In this document: positions 1-10,668 of the stretch, piece after piece
Numbering within the stretch: the first letter of the stretch is position 1
How the letters are laid out: the number at the start of each line of letters is the position of its first letter
DNA from: Omphiscola glabra
Taxonomy: Eukaryota; Mollusca; Gastropoda; Lymnaeidae
Reading direction: 5' to 3'
Assembly: GCA_964017045.1 (NCBI GenBank)
Contig: OZ024795.1
Location: forward strand, 29,364,366 to 29,428,365
Length of the DNA: 64,000 nt
Notes under the pieces: generated by a model
What the model saw: the letters and a program-made list of their open reading frames with translations, nothing else
Database searches by the model: none
Told to the model about the DNA's origin: nothing
Position numbers and translations under genes: made by a program

Positions 1-328
1 AAGCCGTTACCGTGACCTTATTGTTACAGTGACCTTTTTGATACAGTGACCTCATTGTTACAGTGACCTTATTGTTACAGTGACAGTATTGTTACAGTGG
101 CAGTATTGTTACAGTGGCAGTATTTTAACAGTGACCTTATTATTACAGTGACCTTATTGTTACAGTGACAGTATTGTTACATTGACCTTATTGTTACAGT
201 GACAGTATTGTTACAGTGGCAGTATTGTTACAGTGACAGTATTGTTACAGTGGCAGTATTGTTACAGTGACAGTATTGTTACAGTCACCTTATTGTTACA
301 GTGACCTTATTGTTACAGTGACCTCATT
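1..328. repeat. 17-bp minisatellite, runs off left edge
   Basis: About 19 imperfect copies of a 17-bp unit built on TTGTTACAGTGACCTTA. Two sub-types alternate: one with GTGACCTTATT and one with GTG(G/A)CAGTATT. The array starts at or before base 1. No coding signal. Confidence 0.9.
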
Positions 329-498
329 CAACGCTTGTACTGGATACGGCTGGTAAACCGTGGCATGCCATCACATTGTGTCAGTTGAATTTTAGAGGTT
401 TTACAGCCAGAAGGCAAAAGGCATTATGACAATACGCGACAATGAGATTCATTACATCTACAGCCATGTTGACAAAACAATGTCCCATATATAAAATC

Positions 499-734
499 CT
501 CTGACGGGAATACAATGTCCTCTAATGGGAATACAATGCTCGCTGATGGGAATACAATGCCCGCTGATGGGAATACAATGCCCTCTGATGGGAATATAAT
601 GCCCGCTGATGGGAATACAATGCCCGCTGATGGCAATAGAATTCCCTCTGATGGGAATACAATGCTCTCTGATGGGAATACAATGCCCTCTGATCGGAAT
701 ACAATGCCCTCTGATCGGAATACAATGCCCTCTG
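499..734. repeat. 21-bp minisatellite (GGGAATACAATGCCC...)
   Basis: About 11 copies of a 21-bp unit containing GGGAATACAATGCCCKCTGA. The period is a multiple of three, so all frames stay open. They read as seven-residue repeats on both strands (for example GNTMPAD on plus). I regard these frames as artefacts of periodicity, because there is no flanking splice signal or non-repeat coding sequence. Confidence 0.92.
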
Positions 735-737
735 TTT

Positions 738-1083
738 CTACACATTTTGTCACACGTTCCGTGGCACGTATGATCAAAGATTTTGGTAGGGAGGGGGGGG
801 GGGGAGATCCCCCAAATCTCTCTTTACATTGGTCATTCATGCTGGTCCATACAACCCTACTTTTGTAGCCCATGCTGGGGGGGGGGGGGGATGTCTCGAG
901 TGGTGTATCTTGAGACAACTCCTGTCACAATTGTCCACGTCATGGACCAGACCAGGGTCAGGTTTAACAAAGAAACAGAAGGAGCAGGCTACACGTAGAT
1001 GTTGCTATAGTTACAAGAGATGACGTTTCCAACAGTTTTCTGGTGGCATAGTTGTCAATATTTACCTTAGTTTCTTAAGTAAG
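738..1083. other. Non-repeat spacer with two long G tracts
   Basis: No gene seen. Contains two G-runs (about 789-804 and 878-890) and an unremarkable single-copy-looking stretch between arrays. Short open frames here overlap the G tracts and show no family resemblance. Confidence 0.6.
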
Positions 1084-1315
1084 GTCGATAACTTTTAATA
1101 ACGCCAAGTTTAGCGCCCGTTGGTGACTTCAAGAACACTGAGTCGATAACTTTTAATAACGCCAAGTTTAGCGCCCGTTGGTGACTTCAAGAACACTGAG
1201 TCGATAACTTTTAATAACGCCAAGTTTAGCGCCCGTTGGTGACTTCAAGAACACTGAGTCGATAACTTTTAATAACGCCAAGTTTAGCGCCCGTTGGTGA
1301 CTTCAAGAACACTAA
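1084..1315. repeat. 58-bp tandem repeat, about 4 copies
   Basis: Copies begin at 1084, 1142, 1200 and 1258, each with GTCGATAACTTTTAATAACG and GCGCCCGTTGGTGACTTC. Copies are nearly identical, so the array is young or actively homogenised. Confidence 0.95.
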
Positions 1316-1397
1316 GACTTATATTGTTAACCCTTTTCTTGTCTGATATGATGGTCAAATGACAGCTTTACGAGCCTATATAAGACATAATGATTAC

Positions 1398-1590
1398 ATA
1401 GCAGCTTTATGAGTCTATGTAACATTGTTCCGTCATCGGCTGTCAAAAACAGTTAGTGCCGTGTAGCAGCTTTATGAGTCTATGTAACATTGACATCGGC
1501 TGTCAAAAACAGTTAGTGCCGTGTAGCAGCTTTATGAGACTATGTAACATTGTTCCGTCATCGGCTGTCAAAAAACAGTTAGTGCCGTGA
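1398..1590. repeat. 60-66-bp tandem repeat, 3 copies
   Basis: Three copies of a unit with GCAGCTTTATGAGTCTATGT and CATCGGCTGTCAAAAACAGT. The middle copy lacks six bases. The last part of the unit (GTTAGTGCCGTG) is also the start of the 44-bp unit that follows, so the two arrays share an ancestor. Confidence 0.9.
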
Positions 1591-2900
1591 AATAAAGGGA
1601 GAGCAGTACACACAGAGCACTGTTAGTGCCGTGAAATAGAGGGAGAGCGGTACACACAGAGCACTGTTAGTGCCTTGAAATGAAGGGAGAGCGGTACACA
1701 CAGAGCACTGTTAGTGCCTTGAAATAAAGGGAGAGCAGTACACACAGAGCACTGTTAGTGCCTTGAAAAAAAGGGAGAGCGGTACACACAGAGCACTGTT
1801 AGTGCCTTGAAATAAAGGGAGAGCGGTACACACAGAGCACTGTTAGTGCCTTGAAATAAAGGGAGAGCAGTACACACAGAGCACTGTTAGTGCCTTGAAA
1901 AAAAGGGAGAGCGGTACACACAGAGCACTGTTAGTGCCTTGAAATAAAGGGAGAGCGGTACACACAGAGCACTGTTAGTGCCTTGAAATAGAGGGAGAGC
2001 GGTACACACAGAGCACTGTTAGTGCCTTGAAATAGAGGGAGAGCGGTACACACAAAGCACTGTTAGTGCCTTGAAATAGAGGGAGAGCGGTACACACAGA
2101 GCACTGTTAGTGCCTTGAAATAAAGGGAGAGCAGTACACACAGAGCACTGTTAGTGCCTTGAAAGAAAGGAAGAGCAGTACACACAGAGCACTGTTAGTG
2201 CCTTGAAATAAAGGGAGAGCAGTACACACAGAGCACTGTTAGTGCATTGAAAGAAAGGGAGAGCAGTACACACAGAGCACTGTTAGTGCTTTGAAATAAA
2301 GGGAGAGCAGTACACACAGAGCACTGTTAGTGCCTTGAAATAAAGGGAGAGCGGTACACACAGAGCACTGTTAGTGCCTTGAAATAAAGGGAGAGCAGTA
2401 CACACAGAGCACTGTTAGTGCCTTGAAAAAAAGGGAGAGCGGTACACACAGAGCACTGTTAGTGCCTTGAAATAAAGGGAGAGCGGTACACACAGAGCAC
2501 TGTTAGTGCCTTGAAATAAAGGGAGAGCAGTACACACAGAGCACTGTTAGTGCCTTGAAAAAAAGGGAGAGCGGTACACACAGAGCACTGTTAGTGCCTT
2601 GAAATAAAGGGAGAGCGGTACACACAGAGCACTGTTAGTGCCTTGAAATAGAGGGAGAGCGGTACACACAGAGCACTGTTAGTGCCTTGAAATAGAGGGA
2701 GAGCAGTAAATACATATTACTGTTAGTGCAGTAAAATAAAGGGAAAGCAGAAAATACTAAGCACCGTTGGTGCAGTGAAATAAAGGGAGAGCAGTACAAA
2801 ACAAAGCACCGAGAGTTAGTGCAGTGAAATAAAGGGAGAGCAGTACAAAACAAAGCACCGAGAGTTAGTGCAGTGAAATAAAGGGAGGGCAGTGCGCTTG
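1570..2900. repeat. 44-bp minisatellite, about 30 copies, with 15-unit block duplication
   Basis: The unit contains GTTAGTGCCTTGAAATAAAG, GGGAGAGCGGTACACACAGA and GCACT. Variant sites (CAGT/CGGT; AAATAAA/AAAAAAA/AAATAGA) let copies be told apart. Bases about 1683-2044 recur without visible difference at 2343-2704, an offset of 660 = 15 x 44. Copies decay at the right end (2700-2900). Confidence 0.95.
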
Positions 2901-3239
2901 TTTTAGCCTGACTGCCAACCGTGCGTTAATCAAGTTGAAAATTTTCCTGGGCCAAAAGTGGGGAACACTGTAGGAAAGGGAACCTAATACTCAACTGTCC
3001 GTTAGGGGGAAACAACCCATGTAGTTTGTTGACAGGGGCACAGCGTTCTCACAAAGGTAAATATGATTTATGGCCGGTCCGCAGACGGTTAGAGAAGACA
3101 GGACCAGTTTTCTTGTATGTCTTTCTCACAATACTCTGGTTGGCAGCCCGCTACTCAGTTCATGTGACGTACATGTGACGTTTTGGTGAAAACATGCAGC
3201 AAAAATACAAATTGTTAACTTGCTGGCATAGTATTGATT
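2901..3239. other. Spacer between arrays, nothing recognised
   Basis: About 340 bp of mixed-composition sequence with no repeat, coding frame of note or transposon edge that I can recognise. Confidence 0.5.
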
Positions 3240-3622
3240 CGACGAAGACGCCAAGACGTGGCGAGGACACTGTCCCCAAGACACCACAACATGGTGATAT
3301 GACTGCCAAAACGACACCATGACATGGTGACAACACTGTCACCAAGACACCACGACATGGTGATATGACTGCCAAAACGACACAATGACATGGTGTCAAC
3401 ACTGTCACCAAGACACCACGACATGGTGATATGACTGCCAAAACGACACCATGACATGGTAAAAACACTGTCACCAAGACACCACGACATGGTGATATGA
3501 CTGCCAAAACGACACCATTACATGGTGACAACACTGCCACCAAGACACCACGACATGGTGAGAACACTGCCCCAAAGACACCACGACATGGTGATATAAA
3601 TGCCACCAAGATACCACGGCTA
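3240..3622. repeat. 33/66-bp minisatellite (ACGACATGGTGA...)
   Basis: A 66-bp composite unit of two related 33-bp halves: one has CACCACGACATGGTGATATG, the other CACCATGACATGGTGACAAC. About 11-12 half units. All frames remain open on the minus strand because 33 is a multiple of three. Confidence 0.93.
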
Positions 3623-3905
3623 GGGCAGAGTTAGGGTGACTAGGGCAGAGATAAGGTGAGTAGGGTAGGGTGGCTAGGGTAGGGATATGGTAGGTTTGTC
3701 AGGGATATGGTGGGTAGGGTATGAATACGGTGGGTAGTGTAGGAATACGGTGTGTAGTGTAGGAATACGATGGGTAGGGTAAGGATAGAGTGGGTAGGGA
3801 AGGAATACGGTGGGTAGGGAAGGGATACGGTGGATAGGGTAGGGATAGGGTGGGTACGGCAGGGCGGCTAGGGTAGGGGTAGTGTAGGGATAGGGTGGGT
3901 ATGAT
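3623..3905. repeat. G-rich ~21-bp minisatellite (GGGTAGGG...)
   Basis: Degenerate units of about 21 bp around GGGTAGGGAAGGAATACGGT. The plus strand is rich in GGG triplets spaced 3-6 bases apart, a G-quadruplex-prone composition. Confidence 0.88.
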
Positions 3906-3964
3906 GTCAGGTAAAAGCCATTGGGATAACTGACGTGGGTCAGGTCGCTCAGCCAACAGTTGCC

Positions 3965-3965
<1 letters not shown>

Positions 3966-4003
<38 letters not shown>
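3966..4003. repeat. (TA)n microsatellite
   Basis: An uninterrupted run of about 18-19 TA dinucleotides. Confidence 0.97.
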
Positions 4004-4004
<1 letters not shown>

Positions 4005-4016
4005 TAAGATACTACT

Positions 4017-4118
4017 GCAAGCCACAGAGACCAAACACTAATGTAGTATACAACTTGATTATACTTTGCAAGCCACAGAGACCAAACACTAATGCAGTAT
4101 ACAACTTGATTATACTTT
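4017..4118. repeat. 51-bp direct duplication
   Basis: Two adjacent copies starting at 4017 and 4068 (GCAAGCCACAGAGACCAAAC ...) differing at about one base. This is the seed stage of a tandem array. Confidence 0.95.
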
Positions 4119-4904
4119 GATGGTGGTTGATAGATCTTGTGGGTGATGAGAGTTGCTTCTGGTGGTAGCAATGATAGCGCACGCATGTCAAAAGCTCTGT
4201 TACCCACTCAATCTAAACCAAAAACAAACCATATCAGGTGACTTCGTTACTCGACGGTGACGTCGCCGAGGCCCGCTAAATATTCTAATAGCACCGCTAT
4301 TGTAATTTCCAGCACGGCTCACGCAGTGTTTGGCTCTAGGTGGAGCCAGTATGCAATATTCAGGAGGGACGTTAACCAAAAAAAGCGAGGACCGGTATTG
4401 GAATGGAAGCTAAGGGAGAAATCATGTTATTTTCTATAGTAATTGGATCACCTTAGGAGAGCTATTAATGGGGGGAAATCACTCCGACTGATTCGAGCAG
4501 AGTTCTCGTATCTTTTAAAGGGAGATAACGCATTTCTTTGAGATGGACAAAACAGTCTCATGCAATCATATAAAAAAAAAATCATCGGTGTATAAATTGT
4601 AAGAATGAAACATCAATTTAAATGCACGGTGCTAATGCAATACACGACTAATAAAAACAGGATTAATCAATACAGGACTAAAAAAATACATGACTCATTA
4701 ATGCAGGAGACTTCACTGCGGCTGACAACAGATGAGGACACAGATGATGATTTGGAAATGTGGATTTAAATATTTGCCATTGCTCCAGTTATCATTAATT
4801 CTAGACATCCCATGTTAGATAACTGTGTTAACAGTTGAACTATTTCTGTTGTTCACTCCTAGCATTATCAAATTAATTCTTTGCAAACCCTTGCCCCATC
4901 CCAC
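4119..4904. other. Gene-free spacer; mollusc-type AAAGGGAGATAAC motif
   Basis: No exon was recognised. The motif AAAGGGAGATAAC occurs at about 4516 and again (CAAAGGGAGATAACAC) near 41695. I associate this short dispersed sequence with molluscan genomes, from general knowledge only. An A-rich, irregular TACAGGACTA-type repetition lies at 4630-4710. Confidence 0.45.
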
Positions 4905-4985
4905 ACCCCACAAATTAAACCATAGACCCACACCACCCCACAAATTAAACCATAGACCCACACCACCCCACAAATTAAACTCTTG
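4905..4985. repeat. 30-bp repeat, 3 copies, relative of the next array
   Basis: Three copies carry CACAAATTAAACCATAGACC at 30-bp spacing. The unit aligns with the next array's CACAAAATAAACCCTTGGCC, so both come from one ancestral 30-mer. Confidence 0.93.
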
Positions 4986-5012
4986 CTCCATCCTAAAAGG
5001 TAAACCTTTTCC

Positions 5013-5480
5013 CCAACCCATTTCACAAAATAAACCCTTGGCCGACCACTTTTCACAAAATAAACCCTTGGCCGACCACTTTTCACAAAATAAACCCTTG
5101 GCCGACCACTTTTCACAAAATAAACCCTTGGCCGACCACTTTTCACAAAATAAACCTTTGGCCGACCACTTTTCACAAAATAAACCCTTGGCCGACCACT
5201 TTTCACAAAATAAACCCTTGGCCGACCACTTTTCACAAAATAAACCCTTGGCCGACCACTTTTCACAAAATAAACCCTTGGCCGACCACTTTTCACAAAA
5301 TAAACCCTTGGCCGACCACTTTTCACAAAATAAACCCTTGGCCGACCACTTTTCACAAAATAAACCTTTGGCCGACCACTTTTCACAAAATAAACCCTTG
5401 GCCGACCACTTTTCACAAAATAAACCCTTGGCCGACCACGTTTCACAAAATAAACCCTTGGCCGACCACGTTTCACAAAG
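5013..5480. repeat. 30-bp minisatellite, about 15 near-identical copies
   Basis: Unit TTTTCACAAAATAAACCCTT followed by GGCCGACCAC. Copies differ only at a few sites (CCC/CCT, TTTT/GTTT). Because 30 is a multiple of three, an open frame of over 220 codons exists on each strand, reading SQNKPLADHF on plus and KSGRPRVYFV on minus. Neither has flanking unique coding sequence, so I treat both as periodicity artefacts. Confidence 0.96.
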
Positions 5481-5544
5481 AATAAATAAATAATTTGTAT
5501 AATAAGAAACCTACAACATCTGACAACTTTCTGCCACATGTCAT

Positions 5545-5646
5545 AGCAATGGTCCTAATACAATCTTCTGTACGTTCTGTATTGACATATTTAGCAATGG
5601 TCCTAATACAATCCTCTGTACGTTCTGTATTGACATATTTAGCAAT
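5545..5646. repeat. 48-bp direct duplication
   Basis: Two copies at 5545 and 5593 begin AGCAATGGTCCTAATACAAT and differ at one visible base, with a partial third copy at 5641. Confidence 0.93.
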
Positions 5647-5789
5647 TACATTAACCTCTACATCCTTATCAATAAAAGCTGATCCTATTAATGATATAAT
5701 TTATCTTTAATGCTTTGGGACCTCCCATGGATCTTTGTTTGGAAACTCTGATTTTCATGTTTTTTAAAAAAAAAAAAATGTTACATTCA

Positions 5790-6212
5790 ATCCCAATATG
5801 CTGTCATTGTCCCAATATGCTGTCATTGTCCAATTCATGCTGTAATTGTCCCAATATGCTGTCATTGTCCCAACATGCTGTCATCGTCCCAATATGCTGT
5901 CAATGTCCCAATATGATGTCAATGTCCCAATATGCTGTCATTGTCCCAACATGCTGTCATTTTCCCCATATGCTGTCATTGTCCCAATATGCTGTCATTG
6001 TCCCAATATGTTGTCATTGTCCCAATATGCTGTCATTGTCCCAATATGTTGTCATTGTCCCAATATGCTGTCATTGTCCCAATATGCTGTCATTTTCCCC
6101 ATATGCTGTCATTGTCCCAATATGCTGTCATTGTCCCAATATGCTGTCATTGTCCCAATATGTTGTCATTGTCCCAACATGCTGTCATTTCCCCCATATG
6201 CTGTCATTGTCC
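5790..6212. repeat. 18-bp minisatellite (CCAATATGCTGTCATTGT)
   Basis: About 23 copies of an 18-bp unit, with variants (TTTTCCCCATATG, AACATG, ATGTTG) arranged in recurring blocks. It keeps three plus-strand frames open. These frames are not genes. Confidence 0.96.
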
Positions 6213-6365
6213 CAAACAGTTATGCCTCATACAAACCCTACCAAAAACAGAACACTCATAAGAGAATGTATTAAATAAGGTTTAACAAATTCAGATTTTC
6301 GGATTTCATGGTAAGTGTGGATATTTGGATCTGATGTTTGATGACAGGAAGGAAATAACACTTAC

Positions 6366-6530
6366 AACCATTGGGGAGTAGTAGGCTGGGCCCAAGGAAT
6401 AGTCTTTTGTAGGTGGGTCTTGTTTTTTCAGTGTACCATCCTCACATTCCTCGTATCCATACGCCTGGCCCTGGGACGGGATGGAAGGGGCCTCGGGCTT
6501 GCGATGGAACTTTATGCGGTTGGACATCAA
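6366..6530 (-). CDS. STPG2: STPG2-like coding exon 4
   Basis: 165 bp, 55 codons. Reads LMSNRIKFHRKPEAPSIPSQ, then GQAYGYEECEDGTLKKQDPP and DYSLGPAYYSPMV. Acceptor TCCACAG, donor GGTT|GTAAGTG. The APSIPS...AYGYEE block is a conserved-looking linker segment of this family, and LGPAYY is a degenerate SHIPPO motif. An alternative donor four bases earlier (ATG|GTTGTA) is less consensus-like. The next exon is not visible to the left. Confidence 0.85.
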
Positions 6531-6661
6531 CTGTGGATTGAAACATATTTTTTAAAGCAAAGGTGAAATTAAGGCCGGACTATAAATAACGGACTAAATT
6601 CTTGTTAACATTATGTGCAGAATATTGTTAAAAATCCCATCAATGAATAAAGATATTTCAC

Positions 6662-6700
<39 letters not shown>

Positions 6701-9700
6701 CCAGTTAGTTAGCAACTACTTTTAGCTTATACAGTATAGGTGTTGTCAAGGGGAAGATTAGCTGCAATTTATTGACACAAAGATGTTCCTATAAGCCATA
6801 TGTTCAGAACTCTTATAAGTGACAGAAACCCCTTTTCTCTATATTCTCTATGATCATAGCATTAACGGCAGCTTTCTCTAGTTCTCAACATCAGCTGACC
6901 TAGTTAAATGGAACTAATTTAGGACATTTTAATAGTAGACTAAATAAAATGAGGGCATGGGCAAAGAGTGGGAAAAACACAAAAATTGTTATAGGGGAGA
7001 CAACTATGGTTTTGTCTTCTCTGGAGAAGTCAGGCAGCGGTTTTTCCTCCTATCTTATCCAAACAAGGTTATTTGTTAGGCTCTTGTCGAGGAAATGAAA
7101 TAAACAACAACTATCTCATAGTGAGCAATGCATTTTGTAATAAATTTTCAACATTAAGACGATAAAAACATGAAGATGTCATTAATAAAACTGAATAATT
7201 TAGTTTCCCCCCCACAAAGTATAGACAGCTTATTTTGGTGTATCACCTATTATACCAGGGGTGGGCAAACTACGGCCCGCGGGCCACATGCGGCCCGGCA
7301 ACTGATATTATGTGGCCCTCGAAGGCATTAAGACATTTTTTTTTAAAAATTACTTAGTTTTTAAGTTATTTTGTTGAATTTTACAGAATTTCATGTACTG
7401 TACCGTTATGATTGTTTTAACGTTTGATCAACTTTCTAATTCTCTATTTTTTTAAAACAGTCCTTGACTTTTGTCATGTAAGGCTAAAAAGCGAATTTAC
7501 CGATTTTAACATAGAGAAATGTTTATCGGCATAAAATTGGACATAATATACATCCGCCCCCCACCCCCCCACAATAGCCATTATATTTGTCAATGTGGTC
7601 CGCCGCACAAAAAGTTTGCCCACCCCTGTATTATACCATGTGAGGCAAAAGATAATGCTGGATTGAGTACACAGAAATTAATACAGTCAAACTTTTTCAA
7701 AATAAATTACAATTTTGTGTTCACATTATTTTGGTTGTTAATCGTCATTGTACTTGAGATGAACATTGACACTGTATCAATCACATGGACATTGACACTG
7801 TATCAATCACATGGACATTGACAATGTATCAATCACATAAACATTGACACTGTATCAATCACATGGACATTGACAATGTATCAATCACATAAACATTGAC
7901 ACTGTATCAATCACATAAACATTGACACTGTATCAATCACATGGACATTGACAATGTATCAATCACATGAACATTGACACTGTATCAATCACATGAACAA
8001 TTGTTTAAATATGTATCACCCAAGACTTCATTTAATTTTTCCTTAATACAAATTTCAATTTGTTTCACAAATATTTGACAAATTTTAGATCTGATTTATT
8101 CATCATCTGATTGTTTGTTTGTATGCTTGTTTGTTATTTAATTTCCTCATCATCCTGCATAGACTGAGCCAACACAATATGTAAAATCACATAAATATGT
8201 TGAGCAATTGCAAAATAATACTTCTAAAAAGCCTATAACAATTATATTAGAATTAGGTCCCCAAAGATAAATCAGCATATATTAAGTTCAAGTTTTCAAC
8301 AGGATAAGATTGCACAAAGACTTATGTAATGAATTACTTTTGTGTCCCTCTAAAGAACTTGTTCAGTGGACACTGAATTGGAATTATTCATATTTTGGCG
8401 TATGGGAGATTGATGATGCAGAGGATTAATTAAATATAAAGAAAGAAGTGTGTTGATCTGGCCAATATTTGTATGTAAGATATTGTAAGTAGATGAATAC
8501 AACTGGTGGGGAACATTGGCCCTGGTGGGGAACATTGGCCATGTCCATGGGGGACAAACCAGTGAGGAACCATGGCCATCTTCATGGGGGGGGGACCAAA
8601 CGGTGTGGAAATACAGCCATCTTCATAGAGGATCAACTAGTGGGGAACCATGACCATCTTCATTGAGGACCAACCAGCGGAACCAGCAGGGGAACCACAG
8701 CCATCTTCATGGAGGACCAACCAGCGGAACCAGCAGGGAACAACGGCCATCTTCATGGAGGACCAACCAGCGGAACCAGCAGGGAACAACGGCCATCTTC
8801 ATGGAGGACCAACCAGCGGAACCAGCAGGGAACAACGGCCATCTTCATTGAGGACCAACTAGTGGGGAACCATGACCATCTTCATTGAGGACCAACCAGC
8901 GGACCCAGCAGGGAACAACGGCCATCTTCATTGAGGACCATTTTAACATGAGGTGGAAACTTTTTTCAGACAGATTACTTCCAATCTTCCCTTCCCTTGA
9001 TAAAAATTCAAAACCTTCATGAGCAAATTAGGAGCAATTTAACAGCTATTACTCCCAAAAGGCGGTCTCAATTTAACATATAGTTAGTATGATAAACAAA
9101 AAAATGATATATAATTTTAATTATTGATTCATACTATTGCTCAATTCTTGCAGATAATCTGAGAAAAAGATACAATAAATAACTTAGCTTTAGTTTATTT
9201 TGTTGTAATTATCAAAAGTTGTTTATTTGGATATTTCAAATACTCACCATTCCTCCATCATCACTTGTTGTGCCAGGGGCAGATTTTGATTTGCGACCGA
9301 TTTCCTTGTAAACATGAGACGTGTAGGCTCCTGGTCCAGGGGTTTCAGGTGCAGTGTCCTGAAAACGTTTCGACTTGTTTGACAGCGATGATCCGCCCTA
9401 ACATGGAGAAGGATAAAATTAAATTTTAAAAAATAAAATTACAAAACAGAATGATCCTATAGTAATTTCCTATAGACAAAAAATATTAACCTTGGCTCCA
9501 TCCCCAAGCAAATGGACATCATAATGACCTGGTCCTGGTGCTGACACAACTTGATCATTGACCTTTAGAAAGGTTTCTCTACTTGACATTGACAGAAATG
9601 GAGCATATCCATCTGCAGACAGAGCAATGTTTTGACAAATGCATAGAATTATAAAGATAAAAGCTGTTGATCTGTATATAAAAAATGCACATTTTGAAAT

Positions 9701-10668
9701 CATTTTGTCTATATACTGAGCAGTTTACCAAATGATAACTTTTGTTACCTCTTTTAGCAAATCAAAATAAATGATTATATTTTTAAAATAGATTTTTCTT
9801 TGGTGGGTATAGTTTTAAATAACCTATAAAAGACCAACTGTTAAAATTTAAAGTAGGTTGATTCCAGTCTTAACATATGCAAGTGAAACTTTAACACTGC
9901 CAAAAAATGGCAGAAAATCTATTAAAAACATGGGAGAGGAAAGTTCTCAGGAAAATATACGGACCAACAAAAGATTAGTATCGATGGAGAATATGAACCA
10001 AAAATGAATTATACAGTTTATATTAGGATCCTAGGATAGTAGCAGAAATAAAAAAGGGCAGGCTACGCTGGGCCGGACACTTAGAGAGAATGCAAAATTA
10101 CAGGGGAGTGAAGAGGGTGCATCACCAATACCCCAAGAGAAAAAGTCTCAAAGGCAGACCTAGGCTTAGATGGATGGATGATGTGGAAAAAGATTTACAA
10201 CTGGAAATCCAAGTATGGAAAAGAAAATTATTAGTTAGGTCTGAGTGGAAGGAAGTAGTTAGGCAGGCAAATAGCCCTACATGGGCTGTAGCGCCACAGG
10301 GATGGATGGATGATTCCATCATACAAAAAGGATATACAGACTTTAAAGTCATAAGTAGGGTTTTCATGTCATATAAATATATACTCCTTAAAATAACATA
10401 AATTCTTAAATAATTACATAAATGGATTGTGAATCTGAGAAAAGCAACATTGATATAGTCTTTGGCAAAATGCAAAACCCATTAGTTAAAAATAGAAAAT
10501 AAAATATTTCCTCATTCCTGTCATTTACTTTCTATGCATCAGATGTTTTCCCTTACCTGCTCTTAACTTTGATTTGCTGATTGGGTCAGCATTGTAACTG
10601 CCTGGTCCAATGACACTTGGAGTGCATCCAACTTTAAAGTTTATATCTCGTGGTGCTCTATCATACAT
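6366..10668 (-). CDS. STPG2: Sperm-tail PG-rich repeat protein, STPG2-like (5' four coding exons; 3' part outside window)
   Basis: This is a gene span; the exons are listed separately. The four exons join in frame (112, 122, 150 and 165 bp) to give about 183 residues starting MYDRAPRD. The protein carries PG-rich SHIPPO motifs: IGPGSYNADP, APGPGHYDV, TPGPGAYTS and a LGPAYYSP variant. From family knowledge, STPG/SHIPPO proteins are sperm-tail and ciliary proteins, and the MYDRAPR start and APFLS...PGPGHY order match STPG2. All introns are GT-AG with intact phases and I see no stop codon, so the gene looks functional. STPG2 proteins are longer than this, so further exons should lie beyond base 1; none was seen in 1-6365. 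The exact paralogue is inferred from remembered family features, not from a search. Confidence 0.85.
6665..6699. repeat. (CA)n microsatellite
   Basis: Uninterrupted run of about 17 CA dinucleotides in STPG2-like intron 3. Confidence 0.97.
7256..7628. mobile_element. hAT MITE, 373 bp, complete, perfect TSD
   Basis: Starts CAGGGGTGGGCAAACT and ends AGTTTGCCCACCCCTG, a perfect 16-bp terminal inverted repeat. It is flanked by TATTATAC at 7248-7255 and again at 7629-7636, a perfect 8-bp target-site duplication typical of hAT. The central TA of the duplication fits the nnnTAnnn target preference of the Buster group. There is no transposase, so it is non-autonomous. It lies in STPG2-like intron 3, and the perfect TSD argues for a fairly recent insertion. 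Confidence 0.93.
7755..7997. repeat. 26-bp minisatellite
   Basis: About nine copies of a 26-bp unit carrying ACATTGACACTGTATCAATC, alternating in blocks that end CACATGG or CACATAA. Intronic. Confidence 0.94.
8505..8940. repeat. 46-bp minisatellite with degenerate left flank
   Basis: Units of 46-47 bp with GGACCAACCAGCGGAACCAG and AACAACGGCCATCTTCAT. Clear copies begin near 8668, 8715, 8761 and 8807; degenerate ones extend left to about 8505 and right to 8940. Intronic. Confidence 0.92.
9248..9397 (-). CDS. STPG2: STPG2-like coding exon 3
   Basis: 150 bp, 50 codons, phase 0 at both ends. Reads GGSSLSNKSKRFQDTAPE, then TPGPGAYTSHVYKEIGRK and SAPGTTSDDGGM. Acceptor TTAG|GGC and strong donor ATG|GTGAGTA. 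Contains the third PG-rich motif (PGPGAY). Confidence 0.87.
9491..9612 (-). CDS. STPG2: STPG2-like coding exon 2
   Basis: Acceptor CTGTCTGCAG at 9613-9614; reads DGYAPFLSMSSRETFLKV, then APGPGHYDVHLLGDGAK. It completes the codon split by exon 1 and ends in phase 0. The donor (AAG|GTTAAT) is weak but GT. The PGPGHY motif is the second SHIPPO repeat. Confidence 0.87.
9850..10325 (+). mobile_element. RTE-like non-LTR retrotransposon remnant (3' end of reverse transcriptase ORF)
   Basis: One plus-strand frame with three or more stops reads VLTYASETL (upstream, frame-shifted), ERKVLRKIYGPTKD, GRLRWAGHLERMQNY, KGRPRLRWMDDVEKDL and SEWKEVVRQA. These are the characteristic C-terminal blocks of RTE/craft-type reverse transcriptases. 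The coding part ends in TGGGCTGTAGCGCCAC and a GATG-rich tail near 10310-10322, as is usual for the 3' end of such elements. Stops and shifts show it is dead. It lies in STPG2-like intron 1, antisense to the gene. Confidence 0.88.
10557..10668 (-). CDS. STPG2: STPG2-like coding exon 1
   Basis: Starts ATG at 10668 and encodes MYDRAPRDINFKVG, then the first PG-rich motif IGPGSYNADP and SKSKLRA. The donor is GCAG|GTAAGG. A pyrimidine-rich tract followed by AG lies just upstream on the minus strand (about 10715-10745), so the exon probably also carries a short piece of spliced 5' UTR. The exon ends one base into a codon. Confidence 0.88.

Noticed and set aside
1..1000. CRISPR-like array (short repeats at regular spacing)
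   Set aside because: Repeats are contiguous with no unique spacers, and the DNA is eukaryotic; these are minisatellites.
4825..5539. Open frames of more than 220 codons on both strands (SQNKPLADHF and KSGRPRVYFV decapeptide repeats)
   Set aside because: They are produced by a near-perfect 30-bp tandem array. Both strands are open, there is no unique flanking coding sequence and no splice structure.
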